From the NCBI GenBank assembly GCA_027061995.1, contig JAMOUT010000057.1:82298-146297 (forward strand): a stretch of DNA of 64,000 nt. The letters run 5' to 3'. The stretch's first letter is position 1. Each line of letters begins with the position of its first letter. Made by a program: the position numbers and the translations under genes. A model generated the notes under the pieces. The model was not told where the DNA came from, did no database searches, and was given only the letters and a program-made list of their open reading frames with translations. The DNA is from Candidatus Aminicenantota bacterium. Lineage in GTDB: Bacteria; Acidobacteriota; Aminicenantia; JAMOAD01. Below are positions 28,719 through 37,003 of this stretch, in pieces.

Positions 28719-29234
28719 TTATATGTTTTCATTAATGAAAACACCTTTTAAATTATCTCCTTTGGACATATATTCTCTGTTATTATTAAGTTTATCATTT
28801 TTCTGATTGATTTTGTAGAGCTCCACTATAAATTTATAAAACTCTTCGGGTGGTATCTGTCTGATAACCTTTTTTGTCTTTTTATCAAGAATCTTAATGA
28901 GATTTCTTTTTGTAATTTTGTCCTTTTCAAATTTTAGTTCGGTATTTTCAAGGTTATTAAGTTTTGCATTTAATTTTTCCAGATTTTCATTAAGAGGTTT
29001 GTTTTTGTCAAACGGTGTTTTTTCTTTATTGTTTAATTGAATCGGATTATCGGTGGACTTTATTTTGTCATTATCATTTTTGAAGATTTCGACCACATCG
29101 GAATTATCCGAAGAATTGCGATCTCTGTATATTTTAGAAGAAGAATCGGAAGTATCGGGAGGGGAGATTTGTTCCCCTCCCTTATTAAGTACAGATAGTT
29201 CTTTATATTCTATATTTCCGGTTGTAACAAGCAT
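28719..29234 (-). CDS. flaG: FlaG family flagellar protein
   Basis: 171 residues. The C-terminal third is the FlaG domain: ITKRNLIKILDKKTKKVIRQIPPEEFYKFI in short form (the D-x-x-T-x-x-V-I-R-Q-I-P-P-E pattern). The N-terminal hundred residues are low-complexity, rich in Asn, Asp and Lys, and longer than in most FlaG proteins. FlaG limits filament length in some species. Its Shine-Dalgarno lies inside a hairpin (29242-29262), so its translation may be damped relative to flagellin upstream. Confidence 0.85.
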   Translation of the reverse strand: MLVTTGNIEYKELSVLNKGGEQISPPDTSDSSSKIYRDRNSSDNSDVVEIFKNDNDKIKSTDNPIQLNNKEKTPFDKNKPLNENLEKLNAKLNNLENTELKFEKDKITKRNLIKILDKKTKKVIRQIPPEEFYKFIVELYKINQKNDKLNNNREYMSKGDNLKGVFINENI

Positions 29235-29241
29235 TTTTCAC

Positions 29242-29262
29242 CTCTCTTAAAAATAAAGAGAG
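29242..29262 (-). promoter_or_regulatory. Hairpin covering the flaG Shine-Dalgarno
   Basis: Perfect 7-bp stem CTCTCTT / AAGAGAG with a 7-nt loop in the minus-strand RNA. The 3' arm is the flaG ribosome site, 8 nt before its ATG. No U-run follows, so it is not a standard terminator; it may lower flaG translation or protect the flagellin mRNA 3' end. Confidence 0.5.
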
Positions 29263-29279
29263 TCAGTGTTCGTTAAATA

Positions 29280-30113
29280 TTACCTGAACAACCCTAATAC
29301 CATCTGTGAAGAAGCGTTTGCCTGTCCGAGTGATGCCATACCACTTTGTAGCAATATCTGGAATTTGGTTAAGTTAACCATCTCCTGAGCCATATTAGCA
29401 TCTCTGATAATTGACTCAGCACCTTTCAGGTTGATTGCCTGTGTGTTGATAATAGCGATTGAGTTCTGTAATCTGTTTGATTGTGCTCCGAGGACACCTC
29501 TCCATCTTGAGATAGAAGTTATGGCATTTCTTATCTCTGTTAAAGCTGATTGTGCTCCTGATGCAGTGCTCAAACTGCTTGTCAAACCAAGAGAACTTGT
29601 TGTCGCAGCTCCACCGATTGACAAAGTGATTGTGCTTTGAACATGTGTGTCTCCGACAAAGATTGTTTTTTGAACCGCACCTGAAGAACTGAAAAGATGT
29701 TCTCCCTTAAAGTTAACGGAACTGAAAACTCTGTCGATTTCAGCTTTAATTTGGCTATACTCGGTGTCGATTGTTTGTCTTTCGGTAGCACCGACTGTTC
29801 CTGATGCTGATTCTTCGGCAAGTGTTACGGCTCTGTTTAAAAGATCGGTAACTTTTGCTAAAGCTCCATCAGCAATCTGGATGATACCGGATGCATCATT
29901 TGCATTCCTGTAAGCTTGGTTCAGAGCATAGACATCAGCTTTTAAAAGGTTAGCAATAGCAAGACCTGCCGCATCATCTCCGGCATCAACAATACGATAA
30001 CCGGATGAAATTCTTGCGATAGTCTTGTTCAAACCGATGTTTGAAGAATAAAGATTTTGCTGTGCATACAGCGATGAAACATTAGTGATAACACTAAAAG
30101 ATTGTGCTCCCAT
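29280..30113 (-). CDS. fliC: Flagellin
   Basis: 277 residues from MGAQSFSVITN, after GGAGGAGG. It is a short flagellin: N-terminal D0/D1 (SLYAQQNLYSSNIGLNKTIA, RISSGYRIVDAGDDAAGLAI, DASGIIQIADGALAKVTDLL) and C-terminal D1/D0 (ESIIRDANMAQEMVNLTKFQ ending MVLGLFR), with only about 60 residues between, rich in Ser and Thr, available for Maf-directed glycosylation. I reject the longer in-frame start at 30146, which lies upstream of the ribosome site. It is preceded by a sigma-28 promoter and a CsrA-type leader, and followed by flaG. Confidence 0.95.
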   Translation of the reverse strand: MGAQSFSVITNVSSLYAQQNLYSSNIGLNKTIARISSGYRIVDAGDDAAGLAIANLLKADVYALNQAYRNANDASGIIQIADGALAKVTDLLNRAVTLAEESASGTVGATERQTIDTEYSQIKAEIDRVFSSVNFKGEHLFSSSGAVQKTIFVGDTHVQSTITLSIGGAATTSSLGLTSSLSTASGAQSALTEIRNAITSISRWRGVLGAQSNRLQNSIAIINTQAINLKGAESIIRDANMAQEMVNLTKFQILLQSGMASLGQANASSQMVLGLFR

Positions 30114-30119
30114 AAAGCA

Positions 30120-30154
30120 CCTCCTCCATAAGGTTTTTTCGGGCATCCATGCCC
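30120..30154 (-). promoter_or_regulatory. Candidate CsrA-binding leader of flagellin mRNA
   Basis: In the minus-strand leader, GGGCATGGATGCCC (30141-30154) folds into a 5-bp hairpin with GGA in its UGGA loop. Eleven bases later, ATGGAGGAGG (30120-30129) is both the Shine-Dalgarno and a second ANGGA site. This is the two-site layout known for B. subtilis hag. csrA and fliW are in this window. Confidence 0.65.
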
Positions 30155-30173
30155 TGATTAAATTTCAATTATT

Positions 30174-30200
30174 AAATCGTAATAATTGAAAAAAACTTTA
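30174..30200 (-). promoter_or_regulatory. Sigma-28 promoter of flagellin
   Basis: Minus strand TAAAGTTT, exactly 11 nt, TACGATTT. The -35 is a perfect match to the FliA consensus and the -10 keeps the CGAT core of GCCGATAA. The predicted start, about 30167, gives a 54-nt leader. Confidence 0.85.
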
Positions 30201-30214
30201 GGGTATTTTTTATT

Positions 30215-31135
30215 TTATTTTTTATTTTCAAGATATGAGATTAAACTCATTGCAGCGGTTACACCGCTTCCGGCCGCAATGACAACTTGTGAGTATTCGT
30301 TTTTGACGGAATCTCCGGCTGCATAAACTCCTTCGACACTCGTTTTCTTTGTATAATCGGTAATTATATACCCTCTTTCATCAAGTTCTATAAAACCTTT
30401 GAGAAAATTGGTATTAGGCGCATTTCCCACGAAAAGAAAAACTCCGTCAACTTTTATAAATTTTTCTTCTCCGGATTCTCTGTTTTTTATTCTGATTCCC
30501 TCTATTTTATTATCTCCGACAATTTCCATAAGTTGGGTGTTTAAGAAAAATTCAACATTATCTTTTTCTTTTATCCTTTCCTGCAATATTTTCTCGGCAT
30601 TGATTTTGGGCAAGAATTCAATATATTTTATACTTCTGACAAAATTAAGGGCGAAAAGACCCTCCTGTATTCCTGAATTTCCGGCTCCGATTATTGCAAT
30701 ATCCTTATCTTTAAAAAAAGGTGCATCACAAGTTGCACAAAAAGCAACACCTTTACCAATAAACTTTTCCTCTCCCGGAACTCCGGTTCTTTTAGCGGAA
30801 GAACCGACCGCAATTATTATTCCCCTCGCTTCATATTCATCCCAATCGGTTTTAATGAGAAATCCGTCATCTTTTTTTATAATCTCTTTAACTTCGTCAA
30901 ACTCAAATTTGACACCGAAATTTTCAGCTTGTTTTTGCATATCATTAAGGAGATCGGTAGGATTAAGAGGTTTAGTGAAACCCGGATAATTTTCAATCAC
31001 ATCACTTAATACTATTTGACCGCCGACAGCTGTTTTTTCTATAACAAGAGTTTTTAACAAACCTCTTGCGGTATAAATGGAAGCCGCGACACCAGCCGGG
31101 CCTCCACCTATTATAATTACATCATATTTTTCCAT
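30215..31135 (-). CDS. trxB: Thioredoxin reductase
   Basis: 306 residues. FAD motif IIIGGGPAGVAASIYTARG, redox pair C133-A-T-C136 in FCATCDAPFF, NAD(P)H motif IGAGNSGIQEGLFAL and the C-terminal FAD contact GVYAAGDSVKNEYSQVV. The second nucleotide-binding site has IGAGNS rather than the more usual GGGDSA, so cofactor preference is uncertain. It is last in the operon rrf2-osmC-pdo-trxB and should reduce the neighbouring disulfide oxidoreductase. Confidence 0.93.
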   Translation of the reverse strand: MEKYDVIIIGGGPAGVAASIYTARGLLKTLVIEKTAVGGQIVLSDVIENYPGFTKPLNPTDLLNDMQKQAENFGVKFEFDEVKEIIKKDDGFLIKTDWDEYEARGIIIAVGSSAKRTGVPGEEKFIGKGVAFCATCDAPFFKDKDIAIIGAGNSGIQEGLFALNFVRSIKYIEFLPKINAEKILQERIKEKDNVEFFLNTQLMEIVGDNKIEGIRIKNRESGEEKFIKVDGVFLFVGNAPNTNFLKGFIELDERGYIITDYTKKTSVEGVYAAGDSVKNEYSQVVIAAGSGVTAAMSLISYLENKK

Positions 31136-31158
31136 TTCTCACCTCTTGAAAACTCGAA

Positions 31159-31809
31159 TTATTTAACAGCTTCAAGAACATGTTTTACATATACTTTTTC
31201 AGGGACAGCACCTTCAAATTCTACACTGTCATTTACGATGCTCTTGGGAACTCCGTAAACATTATACTTTTGAGCTAACTCCTGATATTCCATAGATTCA
31301 TACATTTTACCCGTAATATTTTTGTTAATAAACGCCAATTGATGTGCCAAAAATACGGCTTTGGGGCAGTATGGGCAGGTAGGGGTAACAAAAACCTTAA
31401 TATCTACGGGTTTTTCAATTTTTTTAATCTCTTCCACCGCTTTGTCGGAGAGTTGATGTTTTCCTGTTGAAATCATTATGATATCCTCTATGAAAGTGGA
31501 AAATTCATAACCTGAGGGGATGCCGTAAAATCTGATTCCGGTATCACTACCATCCTCTTTAAGCATCGCTATTGCAGGAGAATCCTCTATCCCGTATTTT
31601 GCAGCTTCATCTTTACTATTGTGAAAATTGAATTCCGTTACCTCGATTTTGTCATCTAACTCTTTAACTTCGTCAAGAAGCATTTTAATCTCTTTGCAAT
31701 ATTGGCAATTCAATTCATTTGAGAAAAAAACTATCTTAACCTTTTTGTCTAATTCTTTTGAAAATTTCTCCTTTAAAAATTGTTTGTCTTTGTCTTCTAA
31801 AAGTCCCAT
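31159..31809 (-). CDS. Protein disulfide oxidoreductase (two thioredoxin folds)
   Basis: 216 residues, two tandem thioredoxin folds: CQYC (C35, C38) in the first and CPYC (C145, C148) in the second, each followed by a cis-Pro loop (EDSPAIAML, YGVPKSIVN). This is the PDO/glutaredoxin-like architecture of archaea and some anaerobic bacteria, which partners with a TrxB-type reductase. Cytoplasmic, no signal peptide. It lies 23 nt upstream of trxB and just after osmC. Confidence 0.88.
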   Translation of the reverse strand: MGLLEDKDKQFLKEKFSKELDKKVKIVFFSNELNCQYCKEIKMLLDEVKELDDKIEVTEFNFHNSKDEAAKYGIEDSPAIAMLKEDGSDTGIRFYGIPSGYEFSTFIEDIIMISTGKHQLSDKAVEEIKKIEKPVDIKVFVTPTCPYCPKAVFLAHQLAFINKNITGKMYESMEYQELAQKYNVYGVPKSIVNDSVEFEGAVPEKVYVKHVLEAVK

Positions 31810-31810
31810 T

Positions 31811-32245
31811 TTATTCCTCCTTTAATTTTTTATTTTCGATTTTATATTCATAGGATACTTCTGCGGTTTTACTTAACATTGCAGATATTGAGCAATATTT
31901 ATCATGTGATAATTTGATTGCTTTCGCAAATAATTTTTCATCAATATTATCACCTGTGATTTTAAACAATAATCTGATTTTCGTATATACTTTCGGATGC
32001 TTTGGTGCTCTCTCGTATTCAAGAATCGAAATTTCAAAATCATCCCATTCGACCTCCATCTTTCTCAGTATGGCAACAACATCCATTCCCGTGCAACCGA
32101 GAAGACTTATAAGGCATAATTCCATAGGTCTTGTTGCTGTATCTTCACCTCCTACTTCCGGTCCTGCATCCATAACAACACTATGACCGGAATCACCGTT
32201 ACCAACGAATTTCATCCCGTCAACCCATTTAATCTTTACACTCAT
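31811..32245 (-). CDS. OsmC/YhfA family protein
   Basis: 144 residues from MSVKIKWVDG. The OsmC fold is recognised by RPMELCLISLLGCTGMDVVA, with the first reactive Cys in LLGCTGMD, and the second Cys in SHDKYCSISAML. OsmC/Ohr proteins reduce organic peroxides through this cysteine pair; the YhfA subgroup is less defined. I use the ATG at 32245 after GGAGG; the longer TTG start at 32257 would place the ribosome site inside the gene. It overlaps the rrf2 gene by 17 nt. Confidence 0.85.
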   Translation of the reverse strand: MSVKIKWVDGMKFVGNGDSGHSVVMDAGPEVGGEDTATRPMELCLISLLGCTGMDVVAILRKMEVEWDDFEISILEYERAPKHPKVYTKIRLLFKITGDNIDEKLFAKAIKLSHDKYCSISAMLSKTAEVSYEYKIENKKLKEE

Positions 32246-32645
32246 TCTTACCTCCAATTAAAAGTTTTTCCAGTGTTATCGAACTCAAATATTTGTTTAT
32301 CATATTATTAAGATTATCCCATACGGGGTATATATAACAATTTTTTTTATAGATACAATCTTTTTTTAAATCCTCACAATGTATAACATCTATCCTTTTT
32401 TCAAGGCATACGATTATATCCTTAAGAGTCAGTTCATCTGTTTTTTTTGTAAGGGAATATCCCCCTTTAGGGCCCCTTTTACCTTTAACGATGCCACATG
32501 TTTCAAGATCGGAAAATATCCTTTCGAGATATTTTCTGGAAATAAGATATTTTTCCGATAACTCTCTTATCGAAACTGTTTTATCTTTCTCTTTAAACTC
32601 TCCGAGAGCTAATAATGCATATTTTGTTTTACTTGTTATTCTCAT
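32229..32645 (-). CDS. Rrf2-family transcriptional regulator
   Basis: 138 residues. Winged-helix N-terminus MRITSKTKYALLALGEF, recognition helix YLISRKYLERIFSDLETCGI, wing KGKRGPKGGYSLTKK, and a Cys cluster in the dimerisation region (IVCLEK, IHCEDLKKDCIYKKNC) that could hold an Fe-S cluster or sense thiols, as in IscR, NsrR or CymR relatives. It heads a redox operon and has a perfect palindrome right at its own promoter, so autoregulation and redox control are likely. Which signal it reads cannot be told from sequence. Confidence 0.9.
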   Translation of the reverse strand: MRITSKTKYALLALGEFKEKDKTVSIRELSEKYLISRKYLERIFSDLETCGIVKGKRGPKGGYSLTKKTDELTLKDIIVCLEKRIDVIHCEDLKKDCIYKKNCYIYPVWDNLNNMINKYLSSITLEKLLIGGKNECKD

Positions 32646-32653
32646 CTTAAAAT

Positions 32654-32699
32654 CCTACTTTAATAGTAGGTATTATAGCACAAAAAAATAAAATATCAA
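32654..32699 (-). promoter_or_regulatory. Promoter and palindromic operator of the redox operon
   Basis: Minus strand TTGATA, 16 nt, TGC-TATAAT (extended -10), and right after it the perfect palindrome CCTACT-ATTAA-AGTAGG (32654-32670), which covers the predicted start at about 32665. The symmetry and length resemble known Rrf2-family boxes. Confidence 0.75.
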
Positions 32700-32730
32700 A
32701 ATTTTTCGGATAAGGAATTCATGGAAAATA

Positions 32731-34044
32731 TTATAAGAAATTTTTCATCCAAAAATCAAATTGTTCGGCCGCCTTTTGGGAAAGATATCTCCTTCTGTCT
32801 CTTTTATCCTTTATTTTAATTCCGGGGGGTTCAAGCAAACCGAAAACAAATTTTGTGGGTTGAAAATTTTTATAATTAGCATTTTCAAGATAATATCCCA
32901 AAGCTCCGAGAGCTGTTGAGCGGGGAGGAGCAACAAGTTTTTCATTGTTAAGATGTTTTGCCATCATTATTCCAGCATAAAGACCTGAAGCAATAGCTTC
33001 AACATAACCTTCAAGACCTGAGAGTTGTCCCACTATAAATATATCTTTTATATCTTTTGATTGAAAAAAGCGGTTTAAAATCAAGGGAGCATTTATATAT
33101 GAATTTCTATGCATAACCCCGTATCTGACAAATTCAGCTTTCTCAAGCCCGGGAATAAGTCTGAACACCCTCTTTTGTTCACTCCATGTTAAACGGGTTT
33201 GAAAACCCACCAATTGATAGTGTTCCGCCGCCAAATTATCCTGTCGCAGTTGAACGACCGCATGAGGCATTTTACCTGTCCTGGGGTCGGTAAGCCCTAT
33301 CGGTTTTAATGGTCCGAAAGCAAGTGTTCTTTCCCCCCTTGCGGCAAGTTCTTCTATCGGTAAACAAGCTTCGAAAAAAAGATGTTTTTCAAACTCTTTT
33401 AAAGGAACTTTTTCAGCATTTAAAAGTTCGGTGTAAAATCTTTTATATTCCTCTTCAGTAAAAGGGGCATTAAGATAATCTTCTCCCCCTCTGTCATATC
33501 TTGAGGCGGGAAAAACTATCTCTCTGTTTATGGAGGATACTTCAACAATAGGGGAGGTTGCATCATAAAAAAACAGATTCTCTCTTCCGGTAAATTTCAT
33601 TAAACTAAAAGATAATTCTTTTGATGTCAAAGGACCGGTAGCTATAATTACAGGGGAATCAAAAGGGATCTTGGTTATCTCTTTTCGGGTAATAGTTAAA
33701 TTTTCAAATTTTTCAAGCTCTTCGGTTATTCTTTTTGAGAAAAGTTCTCTATCAACCGCAAGAGCGTGACCTGCCGGGATGCTTGATTTTTCTCCGATTT
33801 TTAATAAAAGGGAATCCAAGAGTTTGAGCTCTCTTTTTAAGACTCCTCCCGAAGTATTCGGGTCACTTGAACCGAATGAATTGGAGCATACTATTTCAGC
33901 GAGATAATCGGTTTTATGAGCCGGAGTCATGACCTCGGGGCGCATTTCGTATAAAACAACTTTAAATCCTCTTTTAAGAAGTTGGTAAGCGGCCTCGGAA
34001 CCGGCTAATCCCCCTCCTATTATTGTAACAGTATTATTTTTCAT
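32731..34044 (-). CDS. trmFO: Folate/FAD-dependent tRNA m5U54 methyltransferase TrmFO
   Basis: 437 residues from MKNNTVTIIGGGLAGSEAAY. Conserved blocks: FAD motif IIGGGLAGSEAAYQL, AHKTDYLAEIVCSNSFG, the catalytic-region CLPIEELAARGERTLAFGPL, VVQLRQDN, and GQLSGLEGYVEAIASGLYAG. It methylates U54 of tRNA using methylene-tetrahydrofolate and FADH2. The start overlaps the topA stop by 11 nt; the longer frame to 34137 only re-reads the topA zinc-finger region. topA-trmFO pairing is common. Confidence 0.95.
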   Translation of the reverse strand: MKNNTVTIIGGGLAGSEAAYQLLKRGFKVVLYEMRPEVMTPAHKTDYLAEIVCSNSFGSSDPNTSGGVLKRELKLLDSLLLKIGEKSSIPAGHALAVDRELFSKRITEELEKFENLTITRKEITKIPFDSPVIIATGPLTSKELSFSLMKFTGRENLFFYDATSPIVEVSSINREIVFPASRYDRGGEDYLNAPFTEEEYKRFYTELLNAEKVPLKEFEKHLFFEACLPIEELAARGERTLAFGPLKPIGLTDPRTGKMPHAVVQLRQDNLAAEHYQLVGFQTRLTWSEQKRVFRLIPGLEKAEFVRYGVMHRNSYINAPLILNRFFQSKDIKDIFIVGQLSGLEGYVEAIASGLYAGIMMAKHLNNEKLVAPPRSTALGALGYYLENANYKNFQPTKFVFGLLEPPGIKIKDKRDRRRYLSQKAAEQFDFWMKNFL

Positions 34045-36223
34045 CTTTATTCTCTCTCTCGTATTTACAGGAAGGGCAGTAAATTTTATCTTTCTTTCTA
34101 AACATATAATCAAAACCGCATTCGGGACATTTTTCATCTATCGGAGTATCGGAAGTGATAAATTTACATTTCGGATAGAGTGAACATCCGTAAAAAAAAC
34201 CTTTCCTTTTTTTATATCTTCTTTTTACAAGGACTCCTCCGTCTTTATTCGGGCAGATATATTTTGTTTTTTCACTATTCTTTTTGATATATTTACATTC
34301 GGGATAGTTTGAACAAGCGAGAAAACTCCCGTATCTTCCCCTTCTCCAAACAAGGGGGGCTCCGCATTCGGGACATTTTTCATCGGTTATTTTCGGCTCG
34401 CTTTTTTTAACACTTTCAGTGTGCTTGCATTCATCATTTGTGCATCTGTAGTATTGTCCGAATCTTCCGTTTTTCAGAACCATCGGGCTTCCGCATTCGG
34501 GACATTTTTTTTCTGTCTGAACTCCGTTCTCTTTTGTTTCTTCCATATTTTTTTGAGCATTATCAAGTTGTTTTGAGAGTATTTTATAAAATTTATTAAT
34601 TGAATCCTGCCATACAAGCTTACCTTCGCTGATTTTATCAAGGTCATCTTCCATCTTAGCCGTAAATTCAATATCCATAAGAAGAGGGAAATGTTTTTCA
34701 AGTATCTCTTCTATGAATAAACCCAACTCCGTGGGGATAAAAAACCGATTCTCTTTTATAACATAGGTTCTGTTCTGAAGGGTGGATATGATTGAACTGT
34801 ATGTGGAAGGGCGCCCTATCCCTTTTTCTTCGAGTGTTTTTACGAGAGAACCCTCGGTAAATCTTGAAGGGGGTTGGGTAAAATTTTGTTTTAATTCTAT
34901 TTTAAGAAGTTTAAGAATCATATCTTTTAATAATTCGGGTAATAATTTATCTTCGGGAACTCCAGCTATTTTAAGATATCCGTCAAATACAATTACTTGT
35001 CCCGAGGTTTTAAAAAGATAATCTTCCGCCTTAATCCAAACTTCGGTTTCCTCCAATTTTGCTGAAGCCATCTGTGTTTGTAGAAATCTTTTCCATATAA
35101 GAGAATAAAGTCTCAATTCATCATTTGAAAGAAAAGGTTTTAATTTATCGGGAGTCAAACTTATGTTTGTGGGTCTTATAGCTTCATGAGCATCTTGTGA
35201 TTTTCCCTTTTTTTTGTAAAATCGAACATTTGGCGAAAGATAATTTTTACCGTATTCATTCTCAATGAAATTTCTCAATTCCTGATTGGCGGTTGAAGAT
35301 ATTCTAAGAGAATCCGTTCTCATATATGTTATTAATCCTGTTAATCCCTCTTTACCTATGTTTACCCCTTCATATAATTTTTGAGCGATCATCATAGTTT
35401 TTTTTACCGTGAATTTATAAACTTGAAAAGCGGCTTGTTGGAGAGATGATGTTATAAAAGGTGGGGGAGGATTTTTGGTTTTTTTCTTCTTTTTTATATC
35501 GAAAACTTTAAATTCCGATTTTTTTAATAAAGATTCCACCTGTTTTGCATCTTTTTCATTGGTTATCTCTATCTTTTTATTATTTTTTTTCTCAAGTTTG
35601 GCAACTATTGATTCTTTTGTTTCCTCTTTTTCAAGATTAACTTTTATAGTCCAATATTCCTTTTGGACAAAAGCTTTAATCTCCTTTTCTCTGTCGCATA
35701 TGAGTTTCAAGGCTATTGATTGAACTCTTCCGGCAGATAAACCTCCCATAACTTTTTTCCAAAGAATCGGGGAGATTTTATAACCTACAAGTCTGTCTAA
35801 GACCCTTCTTGCTACTTGAGAATCAACTTTTTTCCTATCGATTTCAGTGGGATTTTTAAAAGCTTCCTTAATCCCTTTTTTGGTTATCTCATTCATTAAG
35901 ACTCTTTTAATATTTGAATTGACTTTTGAAATCTCTTCATAAAGATGAAAGGAGATTGCCTCCCCTTCACGATCAGGGTCTGTTGCAAGATATATGTTTT
36001 TTGCTTTTGCCGCTTTTGCTTTTATCTTATTGATAACGGGAGCCTTACCTCTTATAATGATATATTTCGGTTCAAAATTATTTTCAATCTCAACTCCGAG
36101 TTTACTCTTGGGGAGATCTTTAACATGCCCTTTGGAAGCTTCAACCGTGAAGGATTTACCGAGATATTTATTTATTGTTTTGGCTTTTGAAGGTGACTCA
36201 ACTATTACAAGATCTTTACTCAT
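34034..36223 (-). CDS. topA: DNA topoisomerase I (type IA)
   Basis: 729 residues. Toprim domain at the N-terminus (LVIVESPSKAKTINKYLG, LATDPDREGEAISFHL), catalytic Tyr Y300 in GLITYMRTDSLRIS, then GRPSTYSSIISTLQNRTYV. The C-terminus holds four zinc-ribbon repeats: CPECGSPMVLKNGRFGQYYR, CPECGAPLVWRRGRYGSF, a variant CPNKDGGVLV lacking one cysteine, and a terminal CPECGFDYMFRKKDKIYCPSC. It relaxes negative supercoils. It starts 9 nt after the sulfotransferase gene and is coupled to trmFO downstream. Confidence 0.97.
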   Translation of the reverse strand: MSKDLVIVESPSKAKTINKYLGKSFTVEASKGHVKDLPKSKLGVEIENNFEPKYIIIRGKAPVINKIKAKAAKAKNIYLATDPDREGEAISFHLYEEISKVNSNIKRVLMNEITKKGIKEAFKNPTEIDRKKVDSQVARRVLDRLVGYKISPILWKKVMGGLSAGRVQSIALKLICDREKEIKAFVQKEYWTIKVNLEKEETKESIVAKLEKKNNKKIEITNEKDAKQVESLLKKSEFKVFDIKKKKKTKNPPPPFITSSLQQAAFQVYKFTVKKTMMIAQKLYEGVNIGKEGLTGLITYMRTDSLRISSTANQELRNFIENEYGKNYLSPNVRFYKKKGKSQDAHEAIRPTNISLTPDKLKPFLSNDELRLYSLIWKRFLQTQMASAKLEETEVWIKAEDYLFKTSGQVIVFDGYLKIAGVPEDKLLPELLKDMILKLLKIELKQNFTQPPSRFTEGSLVKTLEEKGIGRPSTYSSIISTLQNRTYVIKENRFFIPTELGLFIEEILEKHFPLLMDIEFTAKMEDDLDKISEGKLVWQDSINKFYKILSKQLDNAQKNMEETKENGVQTEKKCPECGSPMVLKNGRFGQYYRCTNDECKHTESVKKSEPKITDEKCPECGAPLVWRRGRYGSFLACSNYPECKYIKKNSEKTKYICPNKDGGVLVKRRYKKRKGFFYGCSLYPKCKFITSDTPIDEKCPECGFDYMFRKKDKIYCPSCKYERENKDEK

Positions 36224-36232
36224 AACTTAAAA

Positions 36233-36916
36233 CTACCTGCAACTCTTTTTTTCTAACTCTTTCAGTTTTTTATAAACTTTCATCTCATCTTTGGTAACAA
36301 TCATTCCGCTGTTCTTTTGAGTTCTGTATATCTTTTTTATTCTGTTCAGATCTATGTTAAACCCTATTTTTTTAAAAGCATTTATTATACAGGGTTTTTT
36401 CTCCATCAGGGTTTCATAACTTATAACAATACTGTTCTTGATATTCTCATGAGCGGCGATTATCGCATTATTATTGTCAAACCAGCTGAGTTTGAATTGA
36501 GAGATTCCTCTCCTGAGCATACTTGCTTTTGAATCAGCGGGATTCCTGAAAATAAAAACAGCTTTAAGATTTTTTCGACCTATATGTCTGTAGAAAAATA
36601 TTGCCGGAGTTAAGACTATTTTCAGACCGCTCCAACCATCATTTTCATTTAAAAGTTTTACTATTTTATTTAAATCTCTGGTGTTTTCATCAGTCATGGC
36701 TTGCTCTATAAGTCTTTTTGAAAGTTCTTTTTCAAGAGAATATTCAAAATAACCCTCTTTATTGTAAATATCCGAACCTATATCAGATAAAAATTTAACT
36801 CCCGCACTCTCCAAAAGTTGACAAACAAGGGATGTTCCGCTTCTCGGATGTCCGCTTACAATTACTGTTTTTCCCATTTTTTCGGGAGTTAAATCATTTT
36901 TGTTTTCATCGCTCAT
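36233..36916 (-). CDS. Sulfotransferase-family P-loop protein
   Basis: 227 residues. The PAPS-binding 5' loop is VSGHPRSGTSLVCQLLESAG, and FIFRNPADSKASMLRRG resembles the 3'-phosphate-binding strand and Ser. These proteins transfer sulfate from PAPS to sugars, lipids or proteins; a substrate cannot be assigned. It is short for the family and lacks a signal or membrane segment. GGAGG precedes the ATG and forms part of a long inverted repeat (36922-37003). It leads the unit with topA and trmFO. Confidence 0.7.
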   Translation of the reverse strand: MSDENKNDLTPEKMGKTVIVSGHPRSGTSLVCQLLESAGVKFLSDIGSDIYNKEGYFEYSLEKELSKRLIEQAMTDENTRDLNKIVKLLNENDGWSGLKIVLTPAIFFYRHIGRKNLKAVFIFRNPADSKASMLRRGISQFKLSWFDNNNAIIAAHENIKNSIVISYETLMEKKPCIINAFKKIGFNIDLNRIKKIYRTQKNSGMIVTKDEMKVYKKLKELEKKSCR

Positions 36917-36921
36917 TAATA

Positions 36922-37003
36922 TTCCTCCGTTTTTAAATGTAAAATTAAAGCTAATTATTATAACATAGAATAAATTGATTTGGAAAATTTAAAAACGGAA
37001 GAA
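36922..37003. repeat. 17-bp inverted repeat around the sulfotransferase promoter region
   Basis: The left arm (36922-36938, TTCCTCCGTTTTTAAAT) and the right arm (36987-37003) are reverse complements at 16 of 17 positions, 48 bp apart. The left arm contains the sulfotransferase Shine-Dalgarno; a minus-strand TATAAT (36957-36962) lies between the arms. Confidence 0.7.

Noticed and set aside
30399-30989. 196-aa plus-strand open frame
   Set aside because: Antisense to trxB; low-complexity Ser/Ile-rich translation typical of a shadow frame.
36922-37003. Small transposon-like (MITE) element
   Set aside because: The inverted repeat has no flanking target duplication, and its left arm contains a working Shine-Dalgarno, so a regulatory reading fits better.
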